64,000 bases of DNA from the NCBI GenBank assembly GCA_950295325.1, contig OX485803.1:76647554-76711553 (forward strand), given 5' to 3'. This stretch comes from Polytrichum commune. Taxonomy: Eukaryota; Streptophyta; Polytrichopsida; Polytrichales; Polytrichaceae. Under the pieces are notes generated by a model that was given only the letters and a program-made list of their open reading frames with translations, searched no databases and was not told the origin of the DNA. The position numbers and the translations under genes were made by a program. Below are positions 47,301 to 57,428 of this stretch, piece by piece; the first letter of the stretch is position 1, and the number at the start of each line of letters is the position of its first letter.

Positions 47301-47963
47301 TTCAAGGCCCCAGCAAATACAAGCCTCAATTTTATCTAAATAAACCACATGGCACAATCTGATGAGACCAGTGCACCCGGAGCTGAGAGTAAATAATTAG
47401 GAAAGTCTCCAAATGTCACTCTTACAGAAGAACAGATGCACACAACAGAGACAGAGAGCCATGGATGAAATAAAATATCATTTTTCATCACCTAATATCT
47501 ACCATAGATCAGGGTTTTGGGTGTAGAAACAGTAATACCAACACAGTCATCACACAGAGGGAAAAAGTAGAAGACCAACAAAATTGAAACAATAATAGCA
47601 CAGGAGGCAACTGCAACAGCAACAGATATCTAAAGTACTAAGAGTTGGATCACAGGGTGGAATGTGCATAACCAGAAACTTGTAAAGAAACAACTGGTGG
47701 TAGGTCCCACATCGACACAGGATGCTAGCTGACAGAACTAGGTGGTACAAGACAGTTATTCAAGAAAGGTCGAACCTGTTACAAACCCTCGAAAGAAAAA
47801 CCCGTAGCAAGCAGAACACTAAGATGGGGACACACTTCGGAGACAATGTTAGGAATGGTAAAGTCACAGAACTTCGAGGATGGCCACCTCTGACCGAAAT
47901 TGTCCGAACAGGAACCCACAGAAGGTATGCTGTCAGGCAGGCTTGCTCACCTAGTTCTTGCAT
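37864..47963 (-). CDS. GYF-domain protein, EXA1-like translational regulator
   Basis: I resolved 15 coding exons: 47951-47963, 47063-47128, 46838-46926, 45499-46599, 45172-45307, 44621-44803, 44134-44360, 43092-43803, 42594-42788, 41811-42334, 41280-41564, 39166-41081, 38751-38968, 38406-38477, 37864-38294. All are GT-AG and in phase; 6168 nt give 2055 aa (Arabidopsis EXA1 about 1710). Landmarks: IPLSPQWL near residue 42, RD/RE dipeptide repeat, RGRG motifs, eIF4E-binding YPRVKLL (374-380, form YxxxxL-hydrophobic), GYF domain with DPQGDIQGPF and WFEAGFFG (698-750), Gln-rich region with three poly-Q tracts, DFPSL repeats, and the conserved C-terminus PSLLGF...NRIMMGEIQ.IED. GYF domains bind proline-rich PPG peptides; EXA1 in Arabidopsis binds eIF4E-family factors and restrains translation. 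The tiny first coding exon makes the start the least certain part. Confidence 0.9.
40800..40950 (-). repeat. CAG/CAA tract encoding poly-Gln
   Basis: Near the start of exon 12 of the EXA1-like gene, encoding about 45 residues that are mostly Gln with Leu interruptions. Two shorter poly-Q tracts end exon 11 (41280-41320) and nearly end exon 10 (about 41822-41850). Confidence 0.85.
45910..46040 (-). repeat. Purine/pyrimidine tract encoding the RE-dipeptide repeat
   Basis: CTCTTT/CGCTCC-type low-complexity DNA inside exon 4 of the EXA1-like gene, read on the minus strand as alternating Arg-Glu (and Arg-Asp). Confidence 0.8.
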
Positions 47964-48539
47964 TCTCCTAATAGGAGTGATGAGATACAAGTATGACTAC
48001 AGAAGGAACAAAACCCTAAAATACGAGGATTATGAAACCGAAAGCAAAGGCTCGGAAGGGAACATCATCAATACACGCAGGGAGAAAGAAGACGACCGGA
48101 AAACCCCCTGAGGACAAGCTTACTCTCTCCAAAGTATGCTCCGGGAATACCGAAAAACCTAAACCCTTGTAGACGACGTGAAAATCTCGGGTGACCTCAA
48201 AGTTGAGGACCTTACAAAACCCACATCAACGAAACAGAACAATCGAACTTTCAGGGATGCCAAAGACAATGTAGTCCGCCAGCACGGGGTGGTAGAAAAC
48301 AGAGAACCCTCCAGCTCCCCACACATGCAAGGCTCTATTTACACTGGACAGGGTTTATCGCCGCATCGTAGGTAAGCTTAAAGGAAGAACGCAAGATAGC
48401 TGGAACACATGAAAACTTCCCGAACTAAGGGGAAACAACTCCAAATCGGTCCAGAATTGATAACATTATCTGACTCTCAAACCAAGCCACAGAACCTCAA
48501 TCTGAAAGCAGCGCAACAATAACTCGCTACACAGACGTG

Positions 48540-49430
48540 ACTCAAGTAACGGAATCCACGACGTGCCAATTCCAAGGCTCCTTAGACCTCGAATTACTAA
48601 AGCACAAGCTACTCACAATCGCCACCGCACATCACCACAAACACCCCCGCTTTTCGCCGCTACCCAAGCTCCCAAAACGGGAACCATCGGTGTCAACGTA
48701 CATACACAAACACACACCCACATCCCCGCCAAACCCTAACCTAGCCTCGACACCACCACCGGATGGACCAAACAAGACTCTGTGATACAACCATTGAGTT
48801 TAAAACTCAAAACTCTACAGCTTTATATCCCTCCATTCTCTGTTACCGAGGTTTTTTCACTCCACACGCAATCCACAACGTGCCCATTCCAATAGGCGAC
48901 AAACCTACAATTCACTCCCTACCCGTCTGGAAAACCCAAACCCCAACCCCAAACCTACCCTACTCAGAACCATCACTACTGAACAATAACACACCACCAC
49001 CATCCTCTTCCTTTCATCTCCTCTCCTCTATTCAATCCAGCCTCAACTCCCTTCACCAAACCCTGACCTAGCCTCAACTGCTCCACCGGATGCAACAAAC
49101 AAGACTTCGTGGTGCAAACATTGAGTTCAAAATCTTAGAACTCTAGAGCTTTCATATTCCCTCCTCTCTTACCGAGGGTTTCAAACTCCACACGCAATCA
49201 ACAACGTACCCGTTCCAATGCTCGAGAGACCTTCAATTCACTCCTAACCCATCCAGAACCCCAGAACCCCAACTTCAACCCCAAGCTTACCCTACTCAGA
49301 ACCATCACCACCGGACGTTGACATGAACATTAACATTGAACACACCACCCCCCCCCCCACTCTTCCTCTCCTCTCCTCCATCCAACCTCAACATACCCAA
49401 ACCCTGACCAAACCCTAACCTCGCGATGAG
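48540..49430. repeat. Tandem duplication upstream of the EXA1-like gene
   Basis: Unit A (about 48755-49085) and unit B (about 49086-49425) share CACCGGATG, AACAAGACT, TTACCGAGG, CTCCACACGCAATC, ACCCTACTCAGAACCATCAC and CAAACCCTGACC. A partial older unit precedes them (48540-48754: GGAATCCACGACGTGCCAAT, CCAAACCCTAACCTAGCCTC). Units are about 330-340 bp. TATA-like TTTATA occurs in unit A but not at the same place in unit B (TTTCATA). Confidence 0.75.
48821..48827 (-). promoter_or_regulatory. TATA-box candidate of the EXA1-like gene
   Basis: TATAAAG on the minus strand about 860 bp upstream of the start codon, between the tandem repeat units. It would imply a long leader, possibly with another intron. 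No transcript evidence. Confidence 0.3.
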
Positions 49431-49990
49431 ATGCATCCAGACTCACCACGCAATTTCCAAGGCTCAGGACGCAGAAGCAGCGAGCTGGCTCCCCCCGCCG
49501 CCGCCTCCTTCCCGCTCTCGCCTTTGTTGCCGTCCGACATCGCTAACCCTGGAAGCCGCCAGACCAAATTCCAGCCTTCTCCTCGAGGTCCCCTCCGTCC
49601 TGCCTCGATTCAGCACGGCTTACGGCGCGGCGACCCTCCCTGCGACCCTAGCGTGCCAAGGCTCTCTACCTGCCTTGCCTGCCTGCCTACGTGCGGTAGT
49701 GGAGCGCAATGCGAGTGGTGGATGCGGCTGCCGCTGCTGCTACTGCTGGCGATGGCGAATGGAACTCTCAACTCCGAGTGTGGAACTTCACCTGTGCGAA
49801 GGGAAGGGGGGGGGTGGGTGGCATGTGAGGGCGAAGGCGGGTTCACTTGTGGCTCTCTACTTAGGCGCTCTCTCTCTTTGTGTCGCTCCTCCTTCGCTTG
49901 TCAAGTTTGTGTGTTGTTGCGTTGGGGCGATGGAATTACTAAGGGCAACAAGGTGTGTGAAAATTGGCCACATGGTAAGTAACCTTCTTC
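49400..49990. other. GC-rich island with open frames on the plus strand
   Basis: CpG-rich segment upstream of the EXA1-like gene. Two overlapping plus-strand frames (from 49426, 262 codons; from 49431, 183 codons) run through it but have no recognisable motif, are low-complexity (Pro, Ser, Cys) and continue into tandem repeats. A divergent transcript is possible; I do not call a gene. Confidence 0.35.
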
Positions 49991-50690
49991 CCTTTCCCTC
50001 TACCTTAGGTGAAGAAGGGCTAGGTTTTCCTCCTAGGAAGAAATCCTTGGTAATGTGTAATATAAGGTACGTCACCCAAGAGGGGTGGATGGGTGGATGG
50101 TTTAAATTTTGTGTTGCTTCTTCTTCACTTGTAAAGTTTTGTGTGTTGTTGCGGTGTGGCAATGGAACTACTAAGGCAACAAGGTGTGTGGAAAATTGGC
50201 CACATGGTAAGTAACCTTCTTCCCTTTCCCTCTACCTTAGGTGAAGAAGGGCTAGGTTTTCCTCCTAGGAAGAAATCCTTGGTAATGTGTGATATAAGGT
50301 ACGTCACCCAAGAGGGGTGGATGGGTGGATAATTTGAAATTCCTATGTCACTTTGGCTTTTCCTAGTATGAAGAGGAAGGACATGGTTATTCGTATGTGT
50401 AGGACAAAGCTGGGTTCACTTGTGGCTCTCTACTTAGGCGCTCTCACTTTGCGTTGCTTCTTCTTTGCTCTCTCTTGTGAAGTTTTGTGTGTTGTTGTGT
50501 TGTGGCGATGGAACTACTAAGGCAACAAGGTGTGTGAAATTTGGCCACATGGTAAATAACTTATTCCCTTTCCCTCTACCTTAGGTGACGAAGGTTAGGT
50601 TTTCCTCCTAGGAAAGCATCCTTGGTTATATGTAATATAAAGTAGGTCACCCAAGAGGTATGGATGGATGGTTTAATTTTCTATGTCACT
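49836..50690 (+). repeat. Three tandem units of about 230-280 bp
   Basis: Each unit contains TTGTGTGTTGTTG, GGCAACAAGGTGTGTG, TTGGCCACATGGTAA, CCCTTTCCCTCTACCTTAGG, TTTTCCTCCTAGGAA and GTCACCCAAGAGG. Units start near 49877, 50112 and 50463. Units 1 and 3 also share the upstream segment GGGTTCACTTGTGGCTCTCT (49839 and 50413), which is missing before unit 2. Confidence 0.85.
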
Positions 50691-50952
50691 TTTGCTTTTC
50701 AAGTTGCTCAAGAGAAAGGATTTGTTGGATATAGGCATTGAAGCACCTCAAAATTTTAAGAGAGTAAGAAAGGTCTCATGTCCTGCGGTTGAGAATGCTA
50801 CATTTTCTTGGTTTACAATGATGCAAGAACATGTTGCCACCATGACATATGATCTTCTGATAGCAACTAAGCTTACAAAGAACTTTTGTAGCATGAGCCA
50901 AAAATATCCATCTCATAAAGGAACTACAATTTCACGTGCAAATATCTATTGA
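50683..50952 (+). pseudogene. Pogo/Tigger-type (CENP-B-like HTH) transposase N-terminal fragment, tentative
   Basis: An 89-codon frame contains DIGIEAPQNFKRVRKVSCP, then a segment resembling the Tc5/CENP-B-type DNA-binding helix-turn-helix (P.VE.A.FSWF..MQEH.AT.TYDLL). No DDE catalytic region follows. The resemblance is from memory of the family pattern and would need a profile search. If correct, it is a dead fragment. Confidence 0.4.
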
Positions 50953-51689
50953 TGTTATGCATTTGGTTAAGAAACTATAAAAGTTTTTAAAAAAAGATTG
51001 ATCTCCTCCATGTGAATCGACTTTAACATACCTCCATAGATGCATTCTTCCATCCCAGAGGAATGGAAATGGAGGAGTGAAACTCATGACTTGTACCTTG
51101 AAACTTCAATTAATTTTCCAATAATATTTTAGTTGTGTTACATCTATAAGTGTTATTTTATTGTGTTGTTAAGCTATGTATTTGTTAAAGTGTTACCATC
51201 TAGGGGCTTGTCCTTGGGAGAGGTAGATGTTGGTTGGCTTATCCATGCCTATTCAAAGTAGTAGTTGTCCGCCGGGGGGAGGGGGGCTCTAATTTTTGTA
51301 ACGAAGCAACACCATAATTCACGCCAGTGACAACATCGGAGTTGTCTCTTCTTTTTTTGGTTGCATTGTGGCGAGAAAAGAGAGGGAAGGTGGGTGGGTG
51401 ATGGAACTACATTACATATGATATTTAGTGTCACATGGTATTTAATGTCACTACCCTTCTTGTAAATATGTGAACAAATATTGTCATGGATGATGGATGA
51501 GTTCATCCAGTGGCCCAAACCCTACCTTCTCTTGTCAGCAACTTGTGATGAAATATATGTCATAGATGATTAAAATGTGGATGAAAACTCACTTGGTAAG
51601 TGAGAATAATTGCAAGACTATAAATCTATAATCCCCATAATTTTTACAAGGAATGACAAATAATGTTGGGTTAACATTTAGTGTTGGTG

Positions 51690-52795
51690 ACACTATACCG
51701 TGGTTTACAATTAGTATTGAGCAAGACAATTAAGGCAATGAGGTGTGTGAACTTTGCGATATGGCAAGTGATTTGAATCTCATGCCCTAATTTCGGAGGG
51801 TGGCTTAACTTGGATTATGTGAATATTCCAAGGTTAAGCCACCTAAGGTTGCAATATTGTTATGATGGGATAACGTCGTAGCATTTGTTTTTTGGTACAT
51901 TATGTTGTAATGGTCTACCTAATCATAGTGCGGGAATCCAAGTAAAATGGATATGGGCTTGCCCTTGAAGGGTGGGGGTAGGTGATGAACAACTTGTTTG
52001 AACTTGTTCAAGGTGCTCACTTATGAAAAAAAGCAATATTCTTTGGGTCCCTTTTATTCTCATAATGTTCATTTTCATATTACAAATATAATTATACCAA
52101 CCCTAATATGGGAGGGCAACTAAAATCACATTTCATGGGAACTTCGAGGATAACCCGCCTTAAAGTTAAACTAGTCTTGGGATGGTTGACCATGCTAGCA
52201 GTTGATTTATGGCATGCCATGCCAATATGATCCACCCAATCATTGTGGGAGTATCCAAGTTTAACATGTATTTTCAACCAACCATGTGGGAACACAAGGG
52301 TTTGCCCTTTCAAGGGAATAGGTTTGGGGCATGTGGTTCACCCCCTTTGAGGTGTTCACTTTGAAAGGAGGTAACATTTTCCAAGGCACCTCATGTTCTC
52401 ACTATGTCCATTTAAAGATTCAAAGTACAAATAGACCACCCCTAACATGGGATGGTGGCTAAAGTCATATTCCATGGGGACTACAAAATTAAGTCACCTC
52501 AAGGTTGGACTAGTGCTAACATGGGTGACCATCTTAGTAATTGGTTTCCAGTACGCTATGTTGCTATGGTTCACCCAATCGTGGTGGGGGCAACTAGGTA
52601 AAATGGCTATTATGAACCAACCACGTGGGAATCTAGGGGCTTGCCCTTGTGAGGAAATAGATGTGGGCCGGCCTATTCACACTCATTCAAGATATTCAAC
52701 CTATGATGCCAATAAAGACAATAGTTTTATAGGTCATTCTTATTCTCATGATGCCCGATGCAAACTTACATGTAGAATCAAACCAACTTAATGAT
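51690..52795 (+). repeat. Tandem repeats with 5S-rRNA-like internal promoter region (three units)
   Basis: Three diverged direct units of about 330-350 bp: about 51760-52100, 52101-52440 and 52441-52795. They share CCCTAA(C/T)ATGGGA, TTCCATGGGGACT, (A/G)TTAAG, GGATGGGTGACC-like, CTATGTTGC, CACCCAATC, ACCAACCACGTGGGAA and GGGCTTGCCCTT. The part from CATGGGGACT to GGGTGACC has the order of 5S rRNA: ...GAACTCCGAAGTTAAGC...GGATGGGTGACC. Box C is visible as GGGATGGTTGACC (52179-52191) and ATGGGTGACC (52521-52530). Such sequences are known in plant Cassandra TRIM LTRs and in 5S-derived SINEs. A partial copy is at 51198-51265. Confidence 0.6.
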
Positions 52796-52799
52796 GGAA

Positions 52800-53785
52800 C
52801 ACCATCATAATCCACACTAATGACAATATTATAGTCATTTAAAATTTTCCTTACTTATGAAACTAAACTAGGAGTCTACAATGGTTATGTCACACGAGCT
52901 TCATAAGGAGCTCAAGGACATGAAGAAGTTATCACTTACTCGAGGAGTACTTATATGATGGAACCAAATGACTTGTGGGAAGTACGCATGGTATACATAT
53001 TTTATTTGCAGCCGTTGTATACCATAAAAGTTCTCATACCATTCACAACAAAGCATCATTGAGACTCAATGCTTTCAACATGTACACGGGCATTAACCTC
53101 TTGCATGCATTAGAACCCGTGGAATTAAACTTCATGAACTCAACATGTAAATTGCTTCACAATGAATAAAGGTCCAACCAATCCAATATGTGAAAACTTG
53201 GTTTCATCCAAGCGTGCAAGCCACAATGACCACAAAACCTCATGTTGACTCCAAAATAAATAAATAGATAAATAGAAAATCTCCCATACGTAGCTATATT
53301 ATCATGTATTTGTTGCAAGAAAATCCTTTCATTGTATAACAACTAATCGATGAAAGAGGCCCTATTTGGCCTCAATATGTCATATGGAGGGGTTCAAGAT
53401 TATTTGATGATTTAAAAAAGCTAAAAGTGTAAAAAATGGCTTGATATGAAATTAACATGTGTACCATAACACTATTATAATTTATCACACATGTGTGTGT
53501 GTGATGAATTAGCAGGGGCATGTTAGTTTGTATAAATGACCTAGACCTCAAATACACACCACATATATCCAGTTATCATTCTCACATATGAGTTTATTTT
53601 CACGTCTTCTTTAAATAGATTGTGCTAAAATGGAATTCAACTCATAGATCACATGAAAACTATTTCAATGCTTCTTGGGGTTTCATACAAATCATTCTGC
53701 ATCCCATATGATTCACCATCGCTCCTTCAAAGGTAAATAGTTGTGGGTGGTGATGTCATCCATGAGGAGGGTGTGGTGGTGATGG
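52800..53785. other. Intergenic, no gene seen
   Basis: AT-rich sequence without recognisable coding or terminal-repeat structure. Confidence 0.5.
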
Positions 53786-53787
53786 TA

Positions 53788-54004
53788 CATTGATTACCCC
53801 AATTAGTGTGTGTTACTATTTGAAGTTCATAGTGCAATACCAGCGTACTCAAGAGTTCAATACACTAACAAAAGTTCAATAGATTGTTTAGACATATTGG
53901 AACATAATGACTTTGCTTGGTATGATATTACATTCTCATTGAATATTTATAGCATTGCGTAACCCCATATATATAGTAGCACACACTAATTGGGATGATC
54001 ATTG
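53788..54004. mobile_element. Stowaway-like MITE with TA duplication (family S2)
   Basis: 217 bp. The left end is CATTGATTACCCCAATTAGT; the right end on the minus strand is CAATGATCATCCCAATTAGT; both continue GTGTG(T/C)TACTAT. TA flanks at 53786-53787 and 54005-54006. No coding capacity. Confidence 0.8.
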
Positions 54005-54214
54005 TAATGGAGCATATTGACAATGGAGATTGTCAATGACAAACATGAGTTTCTTTGACTTAACTTCACCTTTACAAATAAACACGAAGGACAACAAGGG
54101 TGACAAATGAGAGCGTAGGTGAATTCTCTTGTGTTATTTCCCTCGGATGGAGTTGGGTTGGGTTTTGTTGTGGGGAGTGATGCGCCAATGAAAAGTAAGG
54201 TAAATGGGTCTTAA

Positions 54215-54755
54215 ATAGTTATTTTTCACGACTAGCCCACTTCTTCTAGTATATGAAACACGTAATTAATACAAGATGGGTAGCAAATTGAAATCGAGGA
54301 TGTAGTCACTTTCTTTGTAATTTTCAAAGATCATATAAATATCTTACTCAATATCAAAGTGAAGAGTCTCATACTCATTAAATGGTCATACAAGTCCTCC
54401 CAATTATGCTTACTAATAGACCTTGGAAATGTTAATATAATATGAGCACATATTACAATCTTTGTTGAACACATGTTTTTTTGGTGTCCATTCTTGAGAT
54501 CACACCTAACTTCATACTACTCAAATCCTAATGTCCAACTACTGGATGATGGTGGAGAGATGCCCAAATCTCAAGGAAGAGGTTGGCGGTTCGAATCCTG
54601 GCTATGAAATCTCCTCTCTACTTGACGGAAAACTTGCCAGATGGTCAACTGCCTCTTGTGCTTTGGCGTTGGCTTGTCGGCCTTTTGTCTCCACAAAATA
54701 AAAATAAAAAAACTAATGTCCAATTAAGACAAGTAACCGAATTAGACATGTCTAC
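54215..54755 (-). repeat. Dispersed repeat family A, copy 4, split by a SINE
   Basis: Inverted relative to the other copies. On the minus strand it reads GGTAGACATGTCTAATTCGG, ACTTGTCTTAATTGGACAT, then (after the SINE) AACATGTGTTCAACA, CATAATTGGGAGGACTTGT, ACGTGTTTCATATAC and AGAAGTGGGCTAG. Confidence 0.8.
54541..54712 (+). mobile_element. tRNA-derived SINE
   Basis: 172 bp flanked by 13-bp direct repeats CTAATGTCCAA(C/T)T at 54528-54540 and 54713-54725. A pol III B-box GGTTCGAATCC lies at 54588-54598, about 48 bp from the 5' end as expected for a tRNA-type head. The 3' end is A-rich (AAAATAAAAATAAAAAA). There is no coding capacity. The A-box is degenerate. Confidence 0.85.
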
Positions 54756-55064
54756 CTCATGTAAAACAAGGTGTATGAAAATGCCGACATGTTGACTTCT
54801 ATTGTTGCCTCTATGTAGCTTTCATCGTAGGATGCTTTGTTGTAGACTATGAAGTTGCCAATTGCATAAGTGGGACATAAGTTATGTGTTATAATGCAAC
54901 GTGAGGTGTAAGAGCTTAGCCCCGAGATTATTGCCAAGTGCTTGAGTCCTTACTTTGAAATAAGTAAGATGATAGTTGGTGGCAATCACTTTTGGGATTC
55001 AAAATATACCTATTCAAAATAAATATTAGTGAGATGTAAACACTATTAACCCCATACCCTTTGC

Positions 55065-55098
55065 GTTTGTTTGTTTGTTTGTTTGTTTGTTTGTTTGT
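55065..55098. repeat. (GTTT)n microsatellite
   Basis: About eight GTTT units. Confidence 0.95.
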
Positions 55099-55099
55099 G

Positions 55100-57424
55100 G
55101 TGTACATAGTTACCACTTCCACCTTGTAATCTAAGGTTTCTTGTGTAATCGTGAAGGGGTGGACATTGCTTTGACACAAAAAAGGTCCTAAGCTACCTTC
55201 ATGAGGTAGCTTAATTGAGATTTTGACCAAGGGTTTGTCAAGATTTACGTTAACATAGGATCCACCAAGGCACCAAGCATTGTAAACCCGATTAGAAAAC
55301 TTGAACTCTCAATGACAAAATAAAAATTAATTGAACAAGCTTGAGGAGAAGTTTTTGGCAATTGAGAAAGATTGGGCCTTCTTTGACTCTCAGGTCCCAA
55401 TCACACCAAACTTTCCGTCCGGTTCTAGACATGAAATTGTTGGGGATTATGTTAAGAAATAGATTTTGGCCCACCATTTTTCACACTATTATGGCCAGAG
55501 ATGCCGACGGATGGTGTCAATATTGGTTGGTGTGATCAGCCCCTCAGTCTTCAACCCCCCAAACCCTTGTAGTGATTAATGTGGGTACTTGGCATCTAAT
55601 GTATCCCATGCCAATGCCCTCAAGTAGGGTAGCCCTTCCATCTTATCAGGTGAGCGACATTACATGGTGATTAATTGGGTGTTGCCTACACATAACCCAA
55701 TAAGTAGCAAGATAAGCTTGTATTCCGCACACATAAAAGAGAAGAAAAATCAAAAGGTACGCACAATGTCACTTATTAATTGTGTTTGGGTGTTTGCACA
55801 AGTCAAATTGTGCTTCCATGCCAACATTTAGAACCCATACACGAGTTTCTAGAATTGCTCCCCTGTCATATGTCATGTAACGATTAAATAATAAGGATAT
55901 TACTGTAAGTGTAAAAATAAAAACAAAGAAAAACATACTGGATACTCAAAAACATATTCAGGAATATTATGTGGAATATTGTCAGTCCCACAAAACATTG
56001 TTATGCACATGAATAATGCTATGCAACTTAATCTTTACAAATTAATACAGTCGAAAATAAATTTGTGTCACATTGTTGATGTGAATTGGAGGTGCAAATT
56101 TTGGGTCATTTTCTTTAACCCTTTCTTATTATAGAAGCTCAAAGTATCTCTATGCCCAAGGTGACCTCTCTATGGTGGGAAAACACTACAAGTTACCATC
56201 TTTTATCATGCCCAAGTAGCCTCTGCATTTGGCAAAAGAAAGAAAAAGAAAGAAAAATCAAAGAATGACAATGCCGACGTTGCCACTAGTGTGACTTACG
56301 GTGTTGCTTCATTTATGAGTCGATCTAATACGTTTATATGTGATTTTGAAATAGGCATTACAAGAATCTGAAGGCCCCCAAAGACTATTGTCTCCTTTCG
56401 AAGGTGAGCACCCTGAATGGGCGCATATAAGTTGGCCAACACCTATCTCCCCTAAGGCAAGTCCCTAAGGTTCCCACATAGTTGGTTGAAATTATTTAGT
56501 TCATAAAAAAATTCCACTGTGATTGGGTGGTACAATGCACCAAAAATCAAATGCTAGAAAGGTCACCCATCCAAGTACCCTTCTAGCCTTAGATGGGTTT
56601 ACTCTTAAAGGACGTAGGGTCTCAATATACTGCCATATAACTTTACATGGCTTTTTAAGAGTTAAAGAAAAGATTTTATACACTCATAAGTTTGAAGCCT
56701 CATTTAAAACATTGTCTTGTGTTCACGAGAAATCAAAATTATACTCAAACTTAACATTAATGGTCAAAATGCAATGTATGTATTTGCAAGCAAGGGCACC
56801 CGTGTTGTGTGTTTGATCTTGAGCCTTAAATAGCACGAAAGTACTCAACCGTTTCAATATGTGAACTCGTAGAATACGTTAGTGTTAGATAGGGTCATTC
56901 TTGTTGGCACCTTTCAAATAATGTGGCACCCCTACGGATTTCCTTTTTTATAAATGTTTATGGGATAATTTTGAGGGGTCCACTTTATGAATTCGAGGTC
57001 ATATGTAGAGATGAAGTGACAATAATATGATTCACAATAACATCAAATTCATTTGAATACAACATGTGAGAAATTCAATATAAAATGTTTGAGTCCACAA
57101 AAAGAGGTCAAAGTTCATTGGCAAGATTCTCATACATTGACTTAGGTGTCATGTTTAAAGCATGTATAAAGTATGTTTGGGCCATGTTAAAATTTAATAT
57201 GAGTCTTCTTGCACTAGGTTGGGGCATCCCATGATTATATTCTTTGGACTCACATGAATGAACGCACAGTTGCTTAATAACTTTATGATTGGGGTGTCTC
57301 ACAAATTCTTATATTTATTTTAAACCAAAAAATGGGCAATGACTACAGCAAAAGATTTTGCTCCATGCACAACCCTCGAGGGGCATGCCTTAACCTAGAT
57401 CCATGGGACCTCCAAGGTTAGCCC
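55100..57424. other. Intergenic repeat debris
   Basis: No gene is seen. It holds a solitary foldback arm (55955-56029, related to the hairpin at 33219), an inverted 5S-like repeat copy (56390-56640) and a solitary arm of the 36.8-kb hairpin (57200-57290). Confidence 0.5.
56390..56640 (-). repeat. 5S-rRNA-like repeat, inverted copy
   Basis: On the minus strand GGGTACTTGGATGGGTGACC (56561-56580) matches the intermediate element/box C region of 5S rRNA. It is followed by CACCCAATCACAGTGG and ACCAACTATGTGGGAACC, as in the tandem copies at 51.7-52.8 kb. Confidence 0.65.
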
Positions 57425-57428
57425 TTAA

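Noticed and set aside
49426..50214. Plus-strand open frame of 262 codons
   Set aside because: It crosses a low-complexity GC-rich island and then enters tandem repeats; no motif, no good codon pattern, and an overlapping 183-codon frame competes.
49836..50690. CRISPR array
   Set aside because: Units are 230-280 bp tandem copies without short conserved repeats and unique spacers; the host is a plant.
54588..54598. tRNA gene (B-box GGTTCGAATCC)
   Set aside because: No cloverleaf can be folded; the A-rich tail and 13-bp flanking duplication show a SINE.
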